Source: an uncultured Clostridium sp.
GTDB taxonomy: Bacteria; Bacillota; Clostridia; Lachnospirales; Lachnospiraceae
NCBI GenBank assembly: GCA_934438135.1
Contig: CAKSBP010000017.1
Span: 1 to 64,000, forward strand
Direction of reading: 5' to 3'
DNA length: 64,000 bases
A model generated the notes under the pieces. The model ran no database searches and was not told where the DNA came from. It saw only the letters and a list, made by a program, of their open reading frames with translations. Below, piece after piece: positions 17,202 to 25,745 of this stretch. Made by a program: the position numbers and the translations under genes. Every line of letters begins with the position of its first letter. Position 1 is the first letter of the stretch.

Positions 17202-17275
17202 TCGGGGTGACAGGATTCGAACCTGCGATCTCAACGTCCCGAACGTTGCGCGATACCAAACTTCGCTACACTCCG
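17202..17275 (-). tRNA. tRNA-Pro (anticodon CGG)
   Basis: The reverse strand folds as a complete cloverleaf: a 7-bp acceptor, a D arm with GTTTGGTA, an anticodon stem CAACG/CGTTG around loop TTCGGGA with anticodon CGG, and a T arm GCAGG-TTCGAAT-CCTGT. The discriminator base is A. CCA is not encoded. Acceptor positions 4 and 69 form an A-C mismatch (CGGAGTG with CACCCCG). A T run follows the 3' end as terminator. Confidence 0.92.
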
Positions 17276-17439
17276 ATAAACCAAATTATACCTATTTGCC
17301 TATGCAATGTCAATAGCAGAAAAATTGAAATTTAAAGATTTTTCTGCTGAATTCCCTGCAGGGAATTGTGATTTCCAGCAAAAAGTAGTATAGTATTATG
17401 GATTCATAGTATTTAACAAGGAAAATGGAAAGGGTAGAT

Positions 17440-19284
17440 ATGGATAAGAAAAAAGAAACTTCTTCCCCGAAAAATACATTATATAAAAAGACGTTTAAAC
17501 TGCTGATTATCGGTAAGAAACATTTTTTTTTGTATCAGTTGTTTTTTGCCTTAATTGCATTTCTCGTTTTGACACCTGTCTGGCAGGTAGTTACGAAAAT
17601 GGCAAAGAAGTCAGCTGGTTATAGTTATATTACGCAGGAGAATCTGTTGGATTTTATGACCAGACCTGTCACATTACTGGCGATTGTGATACTGTTTCTG
17701 ATAGCAGGATTACTTATACTGGTTGAAATTTCCTTGGTATTTTCCTTTTTGATGGTTGGTAAGAATTTAGAGAGTAAATCAAGCATACTTATTTTCTTCG
17801 GAAGTATAAAAAAAGCGTTTCGCTGCTTTTTAAAGAAAAACTTTGCAGCAGTGTTTCTTTCTTATGGAATGGCACTTTTATCTGGAGCAGGAGTTATTTA
17901 TGTAACCTGTACGAGGGGCAGAATTCCGAAATATATGATAAAAACCTTTCATGCACCTGTGACAGGCAGGATTATATTGTGTGCTGGAATTCTTCTTATA
18001 TTGTATGCATTTTTTAGAAATATCTTTACATTACCGTATTTTCTGCTGGAAAACAGGGATATAAAAGAAGGAAGAAAAAATACAGAACAGCTGTTAAAGG
18101 GACATATGGTCTGTACGGTATTTCAGGTACTTTTATGGAATGTAGGTATTTGGTGTGTGTCAGCTTTGCTTTATTTTCTTATTATTGTGACGGAAGCATT
18201 GTTTGTTATTCTGTTTGTGGATCATGCAACGTCTGTGGCAGTATTTCTCACTTTATATGAACATATTAATGTATATGCAGGTCTTGGGCTGACATGGTTT
18301 TCTCTCTATTGTAACCTTGGACTGATTACCGAATTATTTCTTCGATATAAAAAAATTAATGATGAGGAATTTTATAGTGAGAGTATAAAAGTAACATCGA
18401 GGGTTTTGACAGATAAAAGAAAGCGGGCGATTGCGTTTGGCATGGCAGTTATTTTGTTTCTGCTGGATGGTATGTATACTTACGGTACAGTAAAACGGGG
18501 AAACCATTCTTTAATTTCTGGAATGAGTCAGATTGTGATTACAGCACATAGAGGATCTTCCAGTGATGCTCCGGAGAATACGCTTCCTGCCATTGAAGCT
18601 GCAATTAGAAATACAGCAGATGTTGCAGAAATTGATGTACAGGAGACGAAAGACGGAGAAGTGGTGGTTCTCCATGATTCCAGTTTAAAGCGGACCGGAG
18701 GATGCAATAAATTTATCTGGGATGTTACTTTTGATGAAGTGAGACAGTTGGATATGGGAAGCTGGTTTTCTTCGGATTTTGCAGGAACACAGATTCCGAC
18801 TTTGGAGGAAGTACTTCAAGTATCCCAGGGAAAAATCAAATTAAATATTGAACTGAAAACAAGCAGCCATTTCAATGATCTGGAAGATAAAGTGGTGGCA
18901 TTAATCGAAAAGTATGGTTTTACTAATCAATGTGTGGTGCAGTCTACAGATTATAATGCACTTTCCAGAGTAAAAAAACTTAACGAGGACATTACAACCG
19001 GCTATATCCTGATGGCAGCATATGGTGATTTTCAGGATAAAGGCAACATTGACTTTTTCAGTATCCGTTCTTCTTTTGTAAACAAAAAGATGGTGGAGTC
19101 CGCTCATAAAAATGGTAAAGAAGTATATGCATGGACCGTAAATACGAAAAATGAAATCCGTCGTATGAAAGTGCTAAAAGTAGATAATATTATCACAGAT
19201 CGTCCGATTCTGGCAAGAGAACTTGTTTATAAAGAAAATTTTGACTCCACTTTTTCCAGTCTGTTTAGATTGTTAAAACAGTAA
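17440..19284 (+). CDS. Membrane-anchored glycerophosphodiester phosphodiesterase
   Basis: The first 340 or so residues contain several membrane segments typical of the GDPD membrane domain. The last 250 form the catalytic TIM barrel, with TAHRGSSSDAPENT (catalytic His and Asn), EIDVQETKDGEVVVLHD (metal-binding Glu/Asp and the second catalytic His) and a C-terminal VYAWTVNT. It should hydrolyse glycerophosphodiesters to glycerol-3-phosphate and an alcohol, perhaps from lipid or teichoic-acid turnover. ATG 17440 follows GGAAAGGG at good spacing; an in-frame ATG at 17425 is possible. The gene stands alone. Confidence 0.88.
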   Translation: MDKKKETSSPKNTLYKKTFKLLIIGKKHFFLYQLFFALIAFLVLTPVWQVVTKMAKKSAGYSYITQENLLDFMTRPVTLLAIVILFLIAGLLILVEISLVFSFLMVGKNLESKSSILIFFGSIKKAFRCFLKKNFAAVFLSYGMALLSGAGVIYVTCTRGRIPKYMIKTFHAPVTGRIILCAGILLILYAFFRNIFTLPYFLLENRDIKEGRKNTEQLLKGHMVCTVFQVLLWNVGIWCVSALLYFLIIVTEALFVILFVDHATSVAVFLTLYEHINVYAGLGLTWFSLYCNLGLITELFLRYKKINDEEFYSESIKVTSRVLTDKRKRAIAFGMAVILFLLDGMYTYGTVKRGNHSLISGMSQIVITAHRGSSSDAPENTLPAIEAAIRNTADVAEIDVQETKDGEVVVLHDSSLKRTGGCNKFIWDVTFDEVRQLDMGSWFSSDFAGTQIPTLEEVLQVSQGKIKLNIELKTSSHFNDLEDKVVALIEKYGFTNQCVVQSTDYNALSRVKKLNEDITTGYILMAAYGDFQDKGNIDFFSIRSSFVNKKMVESAHKNGKEVYAWTVNTKNEIRRMKVLKVDNIITDRPILARELVYKENFDSTFSSLFRLLKQ

Positions 19285-19401
19285 CAGATTGAAGAGAACT
19301 TAATTTTTTTTTGTATTTTCTTCGAAAGTAAATTAAGATAGGCTTGTAAACTTTGAATAATTAAAAATTTATGAAAAAACTGAAGAAAACAAAAAATACA
19401 A

Positions 19402-19486
19402 TTGAAAAAAATGGTATTTGTGTCTATAATAAACATGCAAAGATAAAGGCGTTAGGGTTTGGATGAAAAATTCCAAAGAAGCCTAA
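19402..19486 (+). promoter_or_regulatory. gdhA promoter and leader hairpin
   Basis: TTGAAA (19402-19407) and TATAAT (19425-19430) are 17 bp apart, a strong promoter. In the leader of about 95 nt, TTAGG-G-TTTGGA (19452-19463) pairs with TCCAAA-GAAG-CCTAA (19472-19486). There is no T run, so it is a stabilising or regulatory hairpin rather than a terminator. Confidence 0.6.
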
Positions 19487-19531
19487 GTTATATTTAGATT
19501 AATAAAATAGATAATTAAGGAGATTGAGAAA

Positions 19532-20863
19532 ATGGGTTACGTTGATGAAGTACTTGCAAAAGTTGTAGAAAAAAATCCCAGCCAGCCAGAATTCCATCAG
19601 GCTGTAAAAGAAGTATTAGAGTCTTTAAGACCAGTTATCGATGCTAATGAAGAAAAATACAGAAAAGATGCTGTTCTTGAAAGATTAGTTGAACCAGACA
19701 GACAGTTAATGTTTAGAGTACCTTGGGTAGATGATAATGGTCAGGTACAGGTAAACAGAGGTTTCCGTGTACAGTTCAATAACAGCATTGGACCATACAA
19801 GGGCGGCTTAAGATTACACCCATCTGTAAACTTAGGTATTATTAAGTTCTTAGGTTTTGAGCAGATTTTCAAAAACTCTTTAACTGGCTTGCCAATTGGT
19901 GGTGGCAAAGGTGGTTCTGACTTCGATCCTAAAGGTAAATCCGATCGTGAAGTAATGGCATTCTGCAAGAGCTTTATGTCAGAATTATTCAAATATATTG
20001 GAGCAGATACAGATGTTCCTGCAGGTGATATCGGAACAGGTGCAAGAGAAATCGGTTATATGTTCGGACAGTACAAAAAATTATCCGGTCTGTATGAAGG
20101 AGTTCTTACAGGCAAAGGATTATCCTACGGCGGTTCTTTAGCTAGAACAGAAGCTACAGGATATGGTTTATTATACTTAACACAGGAAATGTTAAAATGC
20201 AATGGTATTGACCTTGCAGGTAAAACAGTATGTGTATCTGGTGCAGGTAATGTTGCTATCTATGCAATTCAGAAAGCACAGCAGTTGGGTGCTAAAGTTG
20301 TTACATGCAGCGATTCTACTGGATGGGTTTATGATGCAGAAGGTATCGATGTTGCAGCATTAAAAGAAATTAAAGAAGTAAAACGTGCTCGTTTAACAGA
20401 ATACAAAAACTACAGACCAAATTCAGAATATCATGAAGGCCGTGGTGTTTGGGCTGTTAAATGTGATGTTGCTCTTCCATGTGCAACTCAGAACGAATTA
20501 ACATTAGATGATGCAAAAGCATTAGTAGCAAATGGTGTAAAAGCTGTTGCTGAGGGTGCTAACATGCCTACAACATATGAAGCTACACAGTACTTACAGG
20601 AAAACAAAGTATTATTTGCTCCTGGTAAAGCTGCTAATGCTGGTGGTGTTGCAACATCTGCATTAGAAATGTCTCAGAATTCAGAAAGATTAAGCTGGAC
20701 ATTCGAAGAAGTTGATTCTAAATTACAGAACATTATGGTTAACATTTTCCATAACCTTGATGACGCTGCAAAACGTTATGGTCATGAAGGCGATTACGTT
20801 GTTGGTGCTAATATTGCTGGTTTTGAAAAAGTTGCAGACGCTATGATCGCTCAGGGAATCTAA
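19532..20863 (+). CDS. gdhA: Glutamate dehydrogenase (NADP-type)
   Basis: This 443-residue hexameric enzyme interconverts glutamate with 2-oxoglutarate and ammonia. The substrate-binding segment GPYKGGLRLHPSVN and the catalytic-Lys motif PIGGGKGGSDFDPKGK are intact, and the Rossmann domain carries SGAGNVAIYA. Length and motifs fit the NADP-dependent assimilatory class I type. Its codon use is visibly different from its neighbours, with many Ala GCT, Val GTT, Gly GGT and Leu TTA codons, as expected for a very highly expressed gene. AAGGAGA precedes the start and a strong terminator follows. Confidence 0.95.
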   Translation: MGYVDEVLAKVVEKNPSQPEFHQAVKEVLESLRPVIDANEEKYRKDAVLERLVEPDRQLMFRVPWVDDNGQVQVNRGFRVQFNNSIGPYKGGLRLHPSVNLGIIKFLGFEQIFKNSLTGLPIGGGKGGSDFDPKGKSDREVMAFCKSFMSELFKYIGADTDVPAGDIGTGAREIGYMFGQYKKLSGLYEGVLTGKGLSYGGSLARTEATGYGLLYLTQEMLKCNGIDLAGKTVCVSGAGNVAIYAIQKAQQLGAKVVTCSDSTGWVYDAEGIDVAALKEIKEVKRARLTEYKNYRPNSEYHEGRGVWAVKCDVALPCATQNELTLDDAKALVANGVKAVAEGANMPTTYEATQYLQENKVLFAPGKAANAGGVATSALEMSQNSERLSWTFEEVDSKLQNIMVNIFHNLDDAAKRYGHEGDYVVGANIAGFEKVADAMIAQGI

Positions 20864-20922
20864 TTCCAGAAGATAAGTTCTTAATTCCATATATAATCTG
20901 TTAGAGTGTTCTGGCAGAAAAG

Positions 20923-20962
20923 AAAACCTCCGTAGAATAATAATCTATGGAGGTTTTTTATA
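20923..20962 (+). terminator. Terminator after gdhA
   Basis: AAAACCTCC and GGAGGTTTT form a perfect 9-bp stem that runs into a T tract. Confidence 0.85.
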
Positions 20963-21151
20963 GTAAGAATGCTTATAATAGTTATAACTAAAATAGCTAT
21001 ATGAAATTAAGCATTAAAAAGTTGCAAATCAGGGTATTGTTGAAGTAAATCATTCGCAGATTTTTTTATGGAAGACTTTTCTTTCCACATATACTTTGTT
21101 ATAATGGAAACTATAGTAAACATGCTTTAACAGGCAGTGAAGGAGGATACT

Positions 21152-22327
21152 TTGAAGAAGAAATTAATCCTTGAGTTTAAGAAGATTTTCGGAGCCGAAG
21201 GAAACATTCATTTATTTTTTGCACCGGGAAGAGTGAATTTGATTGGGGAACATACCGATTATAATGGCGGGCATGTATTCCCTTGTGCATTAACAATTGG
21301 AACTTATTTGGTAATCCGGGAAAGAGCAGATAAAAAAATTTGTCTGTATTCAATGAATTTTCCGGAATGTCCGATAGAAGAGTATAATCTGCAAGCAATT
21401 CCAGACGAGAAGAAAGACAGCTGGACCAGTTATCCAGTAGGAATTTTCTGGTCACTTCAGAAAAAAGGATATCAGATAGAAAGCGGATTTGACATGCTGT
21501 ATTATGGAGACATACCAAATGGTTCCGGCCTGTCATCTTCAGCATCTATTGAAGTTGTTACTGCTTTTGCGGTAAGCACATTATGCGGACTTGGAATTGC
21601 TAATGAGGAAATTGCCAAACTGAGTCAGTTCTCAGAGAATGAGTATAACAAGGTAAACTGTGGTATTATGGATCAGTTTGCAGTTGCTATGGGAAAAACA
21701 GACTGCACGATTTTCCTGGATACTAAAACCATGGAATATCGTTATGCACCAATTCATCTGGAGAATGAAAAGATTGTCATTATGAATACCAAGAAAAAAC
21801 GAAAGCTTGGGGAATCCAAATACAATGAACGCAGAAGCCAGTGTCAGAAAGCATTGGAGCTGTTAAAAAAGGAAATCGATATTCATGAACTGGGCGATTT
21901 GACAGAAGAAGAATTTGAATTACATAAGAGTTGTATTCAGGATCCAGTTCTTATGAAGAGAGCAAAACATGCTGTATATGAAAATCAGAGGACAGTTAAG
22001 GCCGTAGATGCCTTGGAAAAAGGTGAACTAAAGCTGTTTGGAAAGCTTATGTGTGAATCACATGATTCTCTTCGGGATGATTATGAAGTTACTGGTATTG
22101 AGCTGGATACATTAGTAGAAGAAGCTTTAAAATGTGAGGGAGTTCTGGGAGCCCGGATGACGGGAGCTGGATTTGGTGGATGTGCAGTCAGCATTGTGAA
22201 AAGCGATTCCGTAGATGATGTCATTCGTAAAGTTGGAAAAGCCTATAAAGAAAAAATCGGTTATGATGCAGAATTTTATGTAGTTTCCGTTGGTGATGGT
22301 CCAAAGGAATTCATATATCAGGAATAG
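21152..22327 (+). CDS. galK: Galactokinase
   Basis: GalK phosphorylates galactose to galactose-1-phosphate, the first step of the Leloir pathway. The 391-residue GHMP kinase shows the signature GRVNLIGEHTDYNGG near residues 25-40, the ATP loop GDIPNGSGLSSSASIE and the C-terminal GARMTGAGFGGCA. The preferred start is TTG 21152, because AGGAGG ends 5 nt before it; a GTG five codons upstream overlaps that site. galE follows directly, forming a galKE operon. galT is about 25 kb away at 47.8 kb. Confidence 0.94.
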   Translation: MKKKLILEFKKIFGAEGNIHLFFAPGRVNLIGEHTDYNGGHVFPCALTIGTYLVIRERADKKICLYSMNFPECPIEEYNLQAIPDEKKDSWTSYPVGIFWSLQKKGYQIESGFDMLYYGDIPNGSGLSSSASIEVVTAFAVSTLCGLGIANEEIAKLSQFSENEYNKVNCGIMDQFAVAMGKTDCTIFLDTKTMEYRYAPIHLENEKIVIMNTKKKRKLGESKYNERRSQCQKALELLKKEIDIHELGDLTEEEFELHKSCIQDPVLMKRAKHAVYENQRTVKAVDALEKGELKLFGKLMCESHDSLRDDYEVTGIELDTLVEEALKCEGVLGARMTGAGFGGCAVSIVKSDSVDDVIRKVGKAYKEKIGYDAEFYVVSVGDGPKEFIYQE

Positions 22328-22342
22328 GAAAGGATGAAGAAA

Positions 22343-23332
22343 ATGAAGATTTTAGTATTAGGTGGAGCCGGATATATTGGTTCCCATACGGTCTATGAAC
22401 TCATTGATAATGGTTATGATGTTGTAATTGCGGATAACCTGGAAACTGGTCATATTGAGGCTGTTCATCCAAAGGCAAAATTTTATCAGGGTGATATCCG
22501 TGACCGTGCATTTGTGGATAAAGTATTTCAGAGTGAAAAAATTGATGCAGTTATTCATTTTGCAGCAAACTCTTTAGTAGGGGAGAGCATGGTAAATCCA
22601 TTAAAATACTATGATAATAATTTATGTGGAACTAAAGTACTGTTAGAGTCTATGGTTGCAAACGGAGTAGATAAGATTGTATTTTCTTCTACCGCAGCAA
22701 CATATGGCGAGCCGGAAAACATTCCAATTCTAGAAACAGACCGTACAGAACCTACTAATACGTATGGAGAAACAAAGCTTTCTATGGAAAAAATGTTTAA
22801 ATGGGTAAGCAAAGCACATGATTTACGTTTTGTATCTCTTCGTTATTTCAATGCCTGTGGTGCACATGAGAGCGGTAATATTGGAGAAGCTCATAATCCA
22901 GAAAGCCATCTGATTCCACTTGTATTACAGGTGCCAAATGGACAGAGAGATCACATCAGTATTTTCGGTGATGATTATGATACAAAAGACGGCACATGTG
23001 TCAGAGATTACATTCACGTAACAGACCTGGCAAATGCACATATTCTTGCGGTAGAATACCTGATGAAGGGAAATGAAAGTAATATTTTCAACCTTGGAAA
23101 TGGTGTTGGATTTACCGTAAAAGAAGTAATTGATATGGCAGGCGAAGTAGTTGGAAATCCAATCAAAGCAGAAGTAGAGGCGAGAAGAGCTGGCGATCCT
23201 GCAAAACTGATTGCTTCCAGTGAAAAAGCAAGAACTATATTAGGATGGCAGCCTAAGTATGCAGATTTAAAACAGATCATTGCATCTGCATGGAAATGGC
23301 ACAGCACACATCCAAATGGTTTTGAAAAATAA
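22343..23332 (+). CDS. galE: UDP-glucose 4-epimerase
   Basis: GalE interconverts UDP-galactose and UDP-glucose with bound NAD. The 329-residue protein opens with the Rossmann motif GGAGYIGSHTV, then has the catalytic Ser/Thr segment SSTAATYG and the YGETK motif with Tyr and Lys. RYFNACGAHESGNIGEAH is characteristic of GalE. ATG 22343 is preferred over an ATG three codons upstream because it gives the right spacing from GGAAAGG and matches family N-termini. It is the second gene of galKE. Confidence 0.94.
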   Translation: MKILVLGGAGYIGSHTVYELIDNGYDVVIADNLETGHIEAVHPKAKFYQGDIRDRAFVDKVFQSEKIDAVIHFAANSLVGESMVNPLKYYDNNLCGTKVLLESMVANGVDKIVFSSTAATYGEPENIPILETDRTEPTNTYGETKLSMEKMFKWVSKAHDLRFVSLRYFNACGAHESGNIGEAHNPESHLIPLVLQVPNGQRDHISIFGDDYDTKDGTCVRDYIHVTDLANAHILAVEYLMKGNESNIFNLGNGVGFTVKEVIDMAGEVVGNPIKAEVEARRAGDPAKLIASSEKARTILGWQPKYADLKQIIASAWKWHSTHPNGFEK

Positions 23333-23368
23333 TCTCTTGGAAAGCCAGCGTAAGCAGACGGGTGAAAT

Positions 23369-23410
23369 AAAAAGCAGAAAGGCCTAAGGTTAATGGTCTT
23401 TCTGCTTTCC
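23369..23410. terminator. Bidirectional terminator between galE and an SDR gene
   Basis: AAAGCAGAAAG and CTTTCTGCTTT form an 11-bp stem with A and T flanks on both strands. It overlaps the last codons of the convergent SDR gene. Confidence 0.7.
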
Positions 23411-24151
23411 TGATTGAAGAAAGTACTGGATAGGATTCATAACTGCTTTTGGAGTTACTTTGGATAATGCAAAGCTAAGTTTCATAGAAGTAGTTGGAAT
23501 AACCAGTGCTTTCTTTTTGTATGTTCCTGCTAATCCATGTCTGGCACATTCCTTAGGAGAAATCATAAATTCCTTCAAAGGCTGTTCTCCGTTTCGGTAA
23601 AACTCCGTATCCACCAGTCCAGGACAGAGACAGGTAATATGCACATCCTTTTTTTGGCGTTTTAGTTCATAATTAACGGCTGTGCTCAAAGAATAAACAT
23701 AAGATTTAGTTGCTCCGTAAGCAGCAAAAAATGGTGTAGCATGAAAGGCAGCCATACTGGATACGTTGATAATGGAACCGTGTTTCATATGTTCTGCAAA
23801 AAGTTTTGTGAAAATATGAACAGCGGTAATATTCGTATCAATCATATCAAGTTCGTCGGATAGGCCTGTATCCGTAAAAAAGCCTGTAACACCAGAACCG
23901 GCATTGTTAATAACCATAGTGACTGGAAGAGATTTGATTTCTTCAAAAAGAGAAAAACAGTCCTGTCGATTGGTTAAATCCATTGCTTTTATGATGACAT
24001 GAATGCCGTATTTTTCTTCCAGTTTCTTCTTCAGAAAAATAAGCCGTTCTTCACGACGGCCGATTAGAATCAGGTTATATCTGGACTTGGCAAGCCAAAT
24101 GGAAAAAGCCTTTCCAATTCCGCTGGAAGCACCAGTAATAAATGCATACAT
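23390..24151 (-). CDS. Short-chain dehydrogenase/reductase (SDR)
   Basis: The 253-residue protein has TGASSGIGKAF at the N-terminus, an NNAGSG motif and the catalytic YGATK with SSMAAF upstream. It resembles the broad classical SDRs sometimes called DltE or YqjQ. The substrate is unknown. ATG 24151 is chosen because GAAAGGAG lies just upstream; longer in-frame starts lack a ribosome-binding site. It is distinct from the other SDR at 8.4 kb and has no obvious operon partner. Confidence 0.88.
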   Translation of the reverse strand: MYAFITGASSGIGKAFSIWLAKSRYNLILIGRREERLIFLKKKLEEKYGIHVIIKAMDLTNRQDCFSLFEEIKSLPVTMVINNAGSGVTGFFTDTGLSDELDMIDTNITAVHIFTKLFAEHMKHGSIINVSSMAAFHATPFFAAYGATKSYVYSLSTAVNYELKRQKKDVHITCLCPGLVDTEFYRNGEQPLKEFMISPKECARHGLAGTYKKKALVIPTTSMKLSFALSKVTPKAVMNPIQYFLQSGKQKDH

Positions 24152-24300
24152 AAGTAGTTCTCCTTTCGGGAAAGTTTCAACCATGACATTTATCATCTAC
24201 CAGAATATAGGATATGATAAAAATTTAGGATGTGGCTGGCAGATTATTCATCAAAAAAACTGCCAGAAATCTGTTCTGGCAGTTTTGCTGGTTTTTAAGC

Positions 24301-24663
24301 CTATGTAGTGGCAACATGTCGAATAACTTCTGTAATGTGACCCGGCTCAAATGGTTTCGCTACAAAATCGGCGGCTCCATATTTAATTGCTTCTACCATT
24401 TTGCTCTTTTGGCCAACAGCAGTAACCATAACTACTTTGGCATCTGGATTTAACTCCATAATTTTTTGCAATGCTTCGATTCCATCCATCACTGGCATTG
24501 TGATATCTAATGTTACAACATCAGGTTTATGTTCTGCATACATATTTACGCCTTCTTCGCCATTTACGGCTTCCCCCACAATGGTATGTCCATCGGACTC
24601 CAGAATGTTTTTTAGAACTTTTCTGGAAGTGATGGAATCGTCTACGATAAGTATTGTTGACAT
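24301..24663 (-). CDS. CheY-like single-domain response regulator
   Basis: The 120-residue protein is a bare receiver domain. The acidic pocket DD follows ILIV near residues 8-9, the phospho-acceptor Asp lies in VVTLDITMPVMDG (near residue 52), the switch Thr in MVTA and the Lys in VAKPFEPG. There is no output domain, so it should act by protein contact, as CheY does. Its start lies inside the end of the CheX-like gene (22-nt overlap), strongly suggesting that the two work together. Confidence 0.92.
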   Translation of the reverse strand: MSTILIVDDSITSRKVLKNILESDGHTIVGEAVNGEEGVNMYAEHKPDVVTLDITMPVMDGIEALQKIMELNPDAKVVMVTAVGQKSKMVEAIKYGAADFVAKPFEPGHITEVIRHVATT

Positions 24664-25592
24664 TCTAAAATACCTCCCGCTTCCTGTTTTGGTCTTTCAT
24701 ATTCAGAAAATATAAGACTTGGACTCTCTGTGAGTACCAGATCTACTGTTTTCCCGTCTATAGACACAGGAAGAATATATACTAATGCACCGTCTGAATC
24801 CAGTGTTCCTTTCGGATAGCAGACTGGTGGAAGTAAGTCTTCTTCAATCGAAGAATCATATAGCTTGCGAATAAACAGCCCGTTTACACAATTAATAAAC
24901 TCACAAACCGCGTCCAAAGCATCCGCATCCAGTGACGGAAATTCCATGCCTGCAAAGGACTCTGCAATTTCTAAGAGATCATTCTGATTTCCAGAAATGC
25001 CAACGAATATTTCGTATTCTCCTATCAGACGCTGGCTGGCTAGATTATCGAAAGAGTAGGAATATGTGCTGTGGGAATGACAAAAATAAATTTCCGTACT
25101 GATAAAACGAATGATATTTCGCAGCAATAATGAAAAATGTTCTAGGAAAAGAGGCTTGTCTATCTGAATAAACCGCTTTGCAATCATGTTGATGTCACCA
25201 TTTTTCAAAGCATTCAGGTCGTGGGATGTTAAGTTTAAATCCTTCCGATACTGAAAAAGCAAGTGATGTATCTGGCCCAAGTCTAAGATTCCTGTCTGCA
25301 CAGCTGCATGTACAAAAGCGATGTAGGGGCTTCCCTGCTGTTCTAACAGATAGTCTACCTGGTTTTTGGTCAGATATCCCTTTTCAATTGCGATATCTCC
25401 AAATCGTTTATCCTGCGAGGCTTGTATCTGATTTATCTCGCTTGCTTTTTCTTCTGTAAGCAGGTTGTTGGCAACGGCAATTAGACCTAACTTTACCCTT
25501 TGAGTAGTCTGACAATGTAGTATCTCATGGAGCTGCTGTTTCGTAATAATACCTTTACTGATTAAGTAACTTCCAAAGAAATGACTAAACAT
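24642..25592 (-). CDS. CheX-like phosphatase-domain protein with four 29-residue N-terminal repeats
   Basis: The 316-residue protein starts with four tandem repeats at exact 29-residue spacing (residues about 5-28, 34-57, 63-86 and 92-115). Each follows a pattern like [LF]G-x6-G-x-LT-x6-LL-x-Q, close to the MshEN/GspE-N domain, which in some ATPases binds c-di-GMP. The fourth copy lacks the early Gly. The C-terminal half resembles the CheC/CheX phosphatases, with EFINCVNG carrying an ExxN pair. ATG 25592 follows AAAGGAG. It overlaps the CheY-like gene, its probable substrate. Ligand binding is inferred only. Confidence 0.6.
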   Translation of the reverse strand: MFSHFFGSYLISKGIITKQQLHEILHCQTTQRVKLGLIAVANNLLTEEKASEINQIQASQDKRFGDIAIEKGYLTKNQVDYLLEQQGSPYIAFVHAAVQTGILDLGQIHHLLFQYRKDLNLTSHDLNALKNGDINMIAKRFIQIDKPLFLEHFSLLLRNIIRFISTEIYFCHSHSTYSYSFDNLASQRLIGEYEIFVGISGNQNDLLEIAESFAGMEFPSLDADALDAVCEFINCVNGLFIRKLYDSSIEEDLLPPVCYPKGTLDSDGALVYILPVSIDGKTVDLVLTESPSLIFSEYERPKQEAGGILECQQYLS

Positions 25593-25745
25593 AATCAAGT
25601 CTCCTTTCAACATACCATACTAATAATATACAACATTTTCGAGGAAAAAAATAGTGTTTTTTCAAAAAAACTAATAAGTCATGACTTTTATATGATTTTG
25701 TGTTATCATAGTTTGAGATGAAACGAAATGAAAGGGCTTATAGTT

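Noticed and set aside
25620..25745. T-box leader before argS
   Set aside because: The leader is short, and no T-box sequence or specifier-loop structure is visible.
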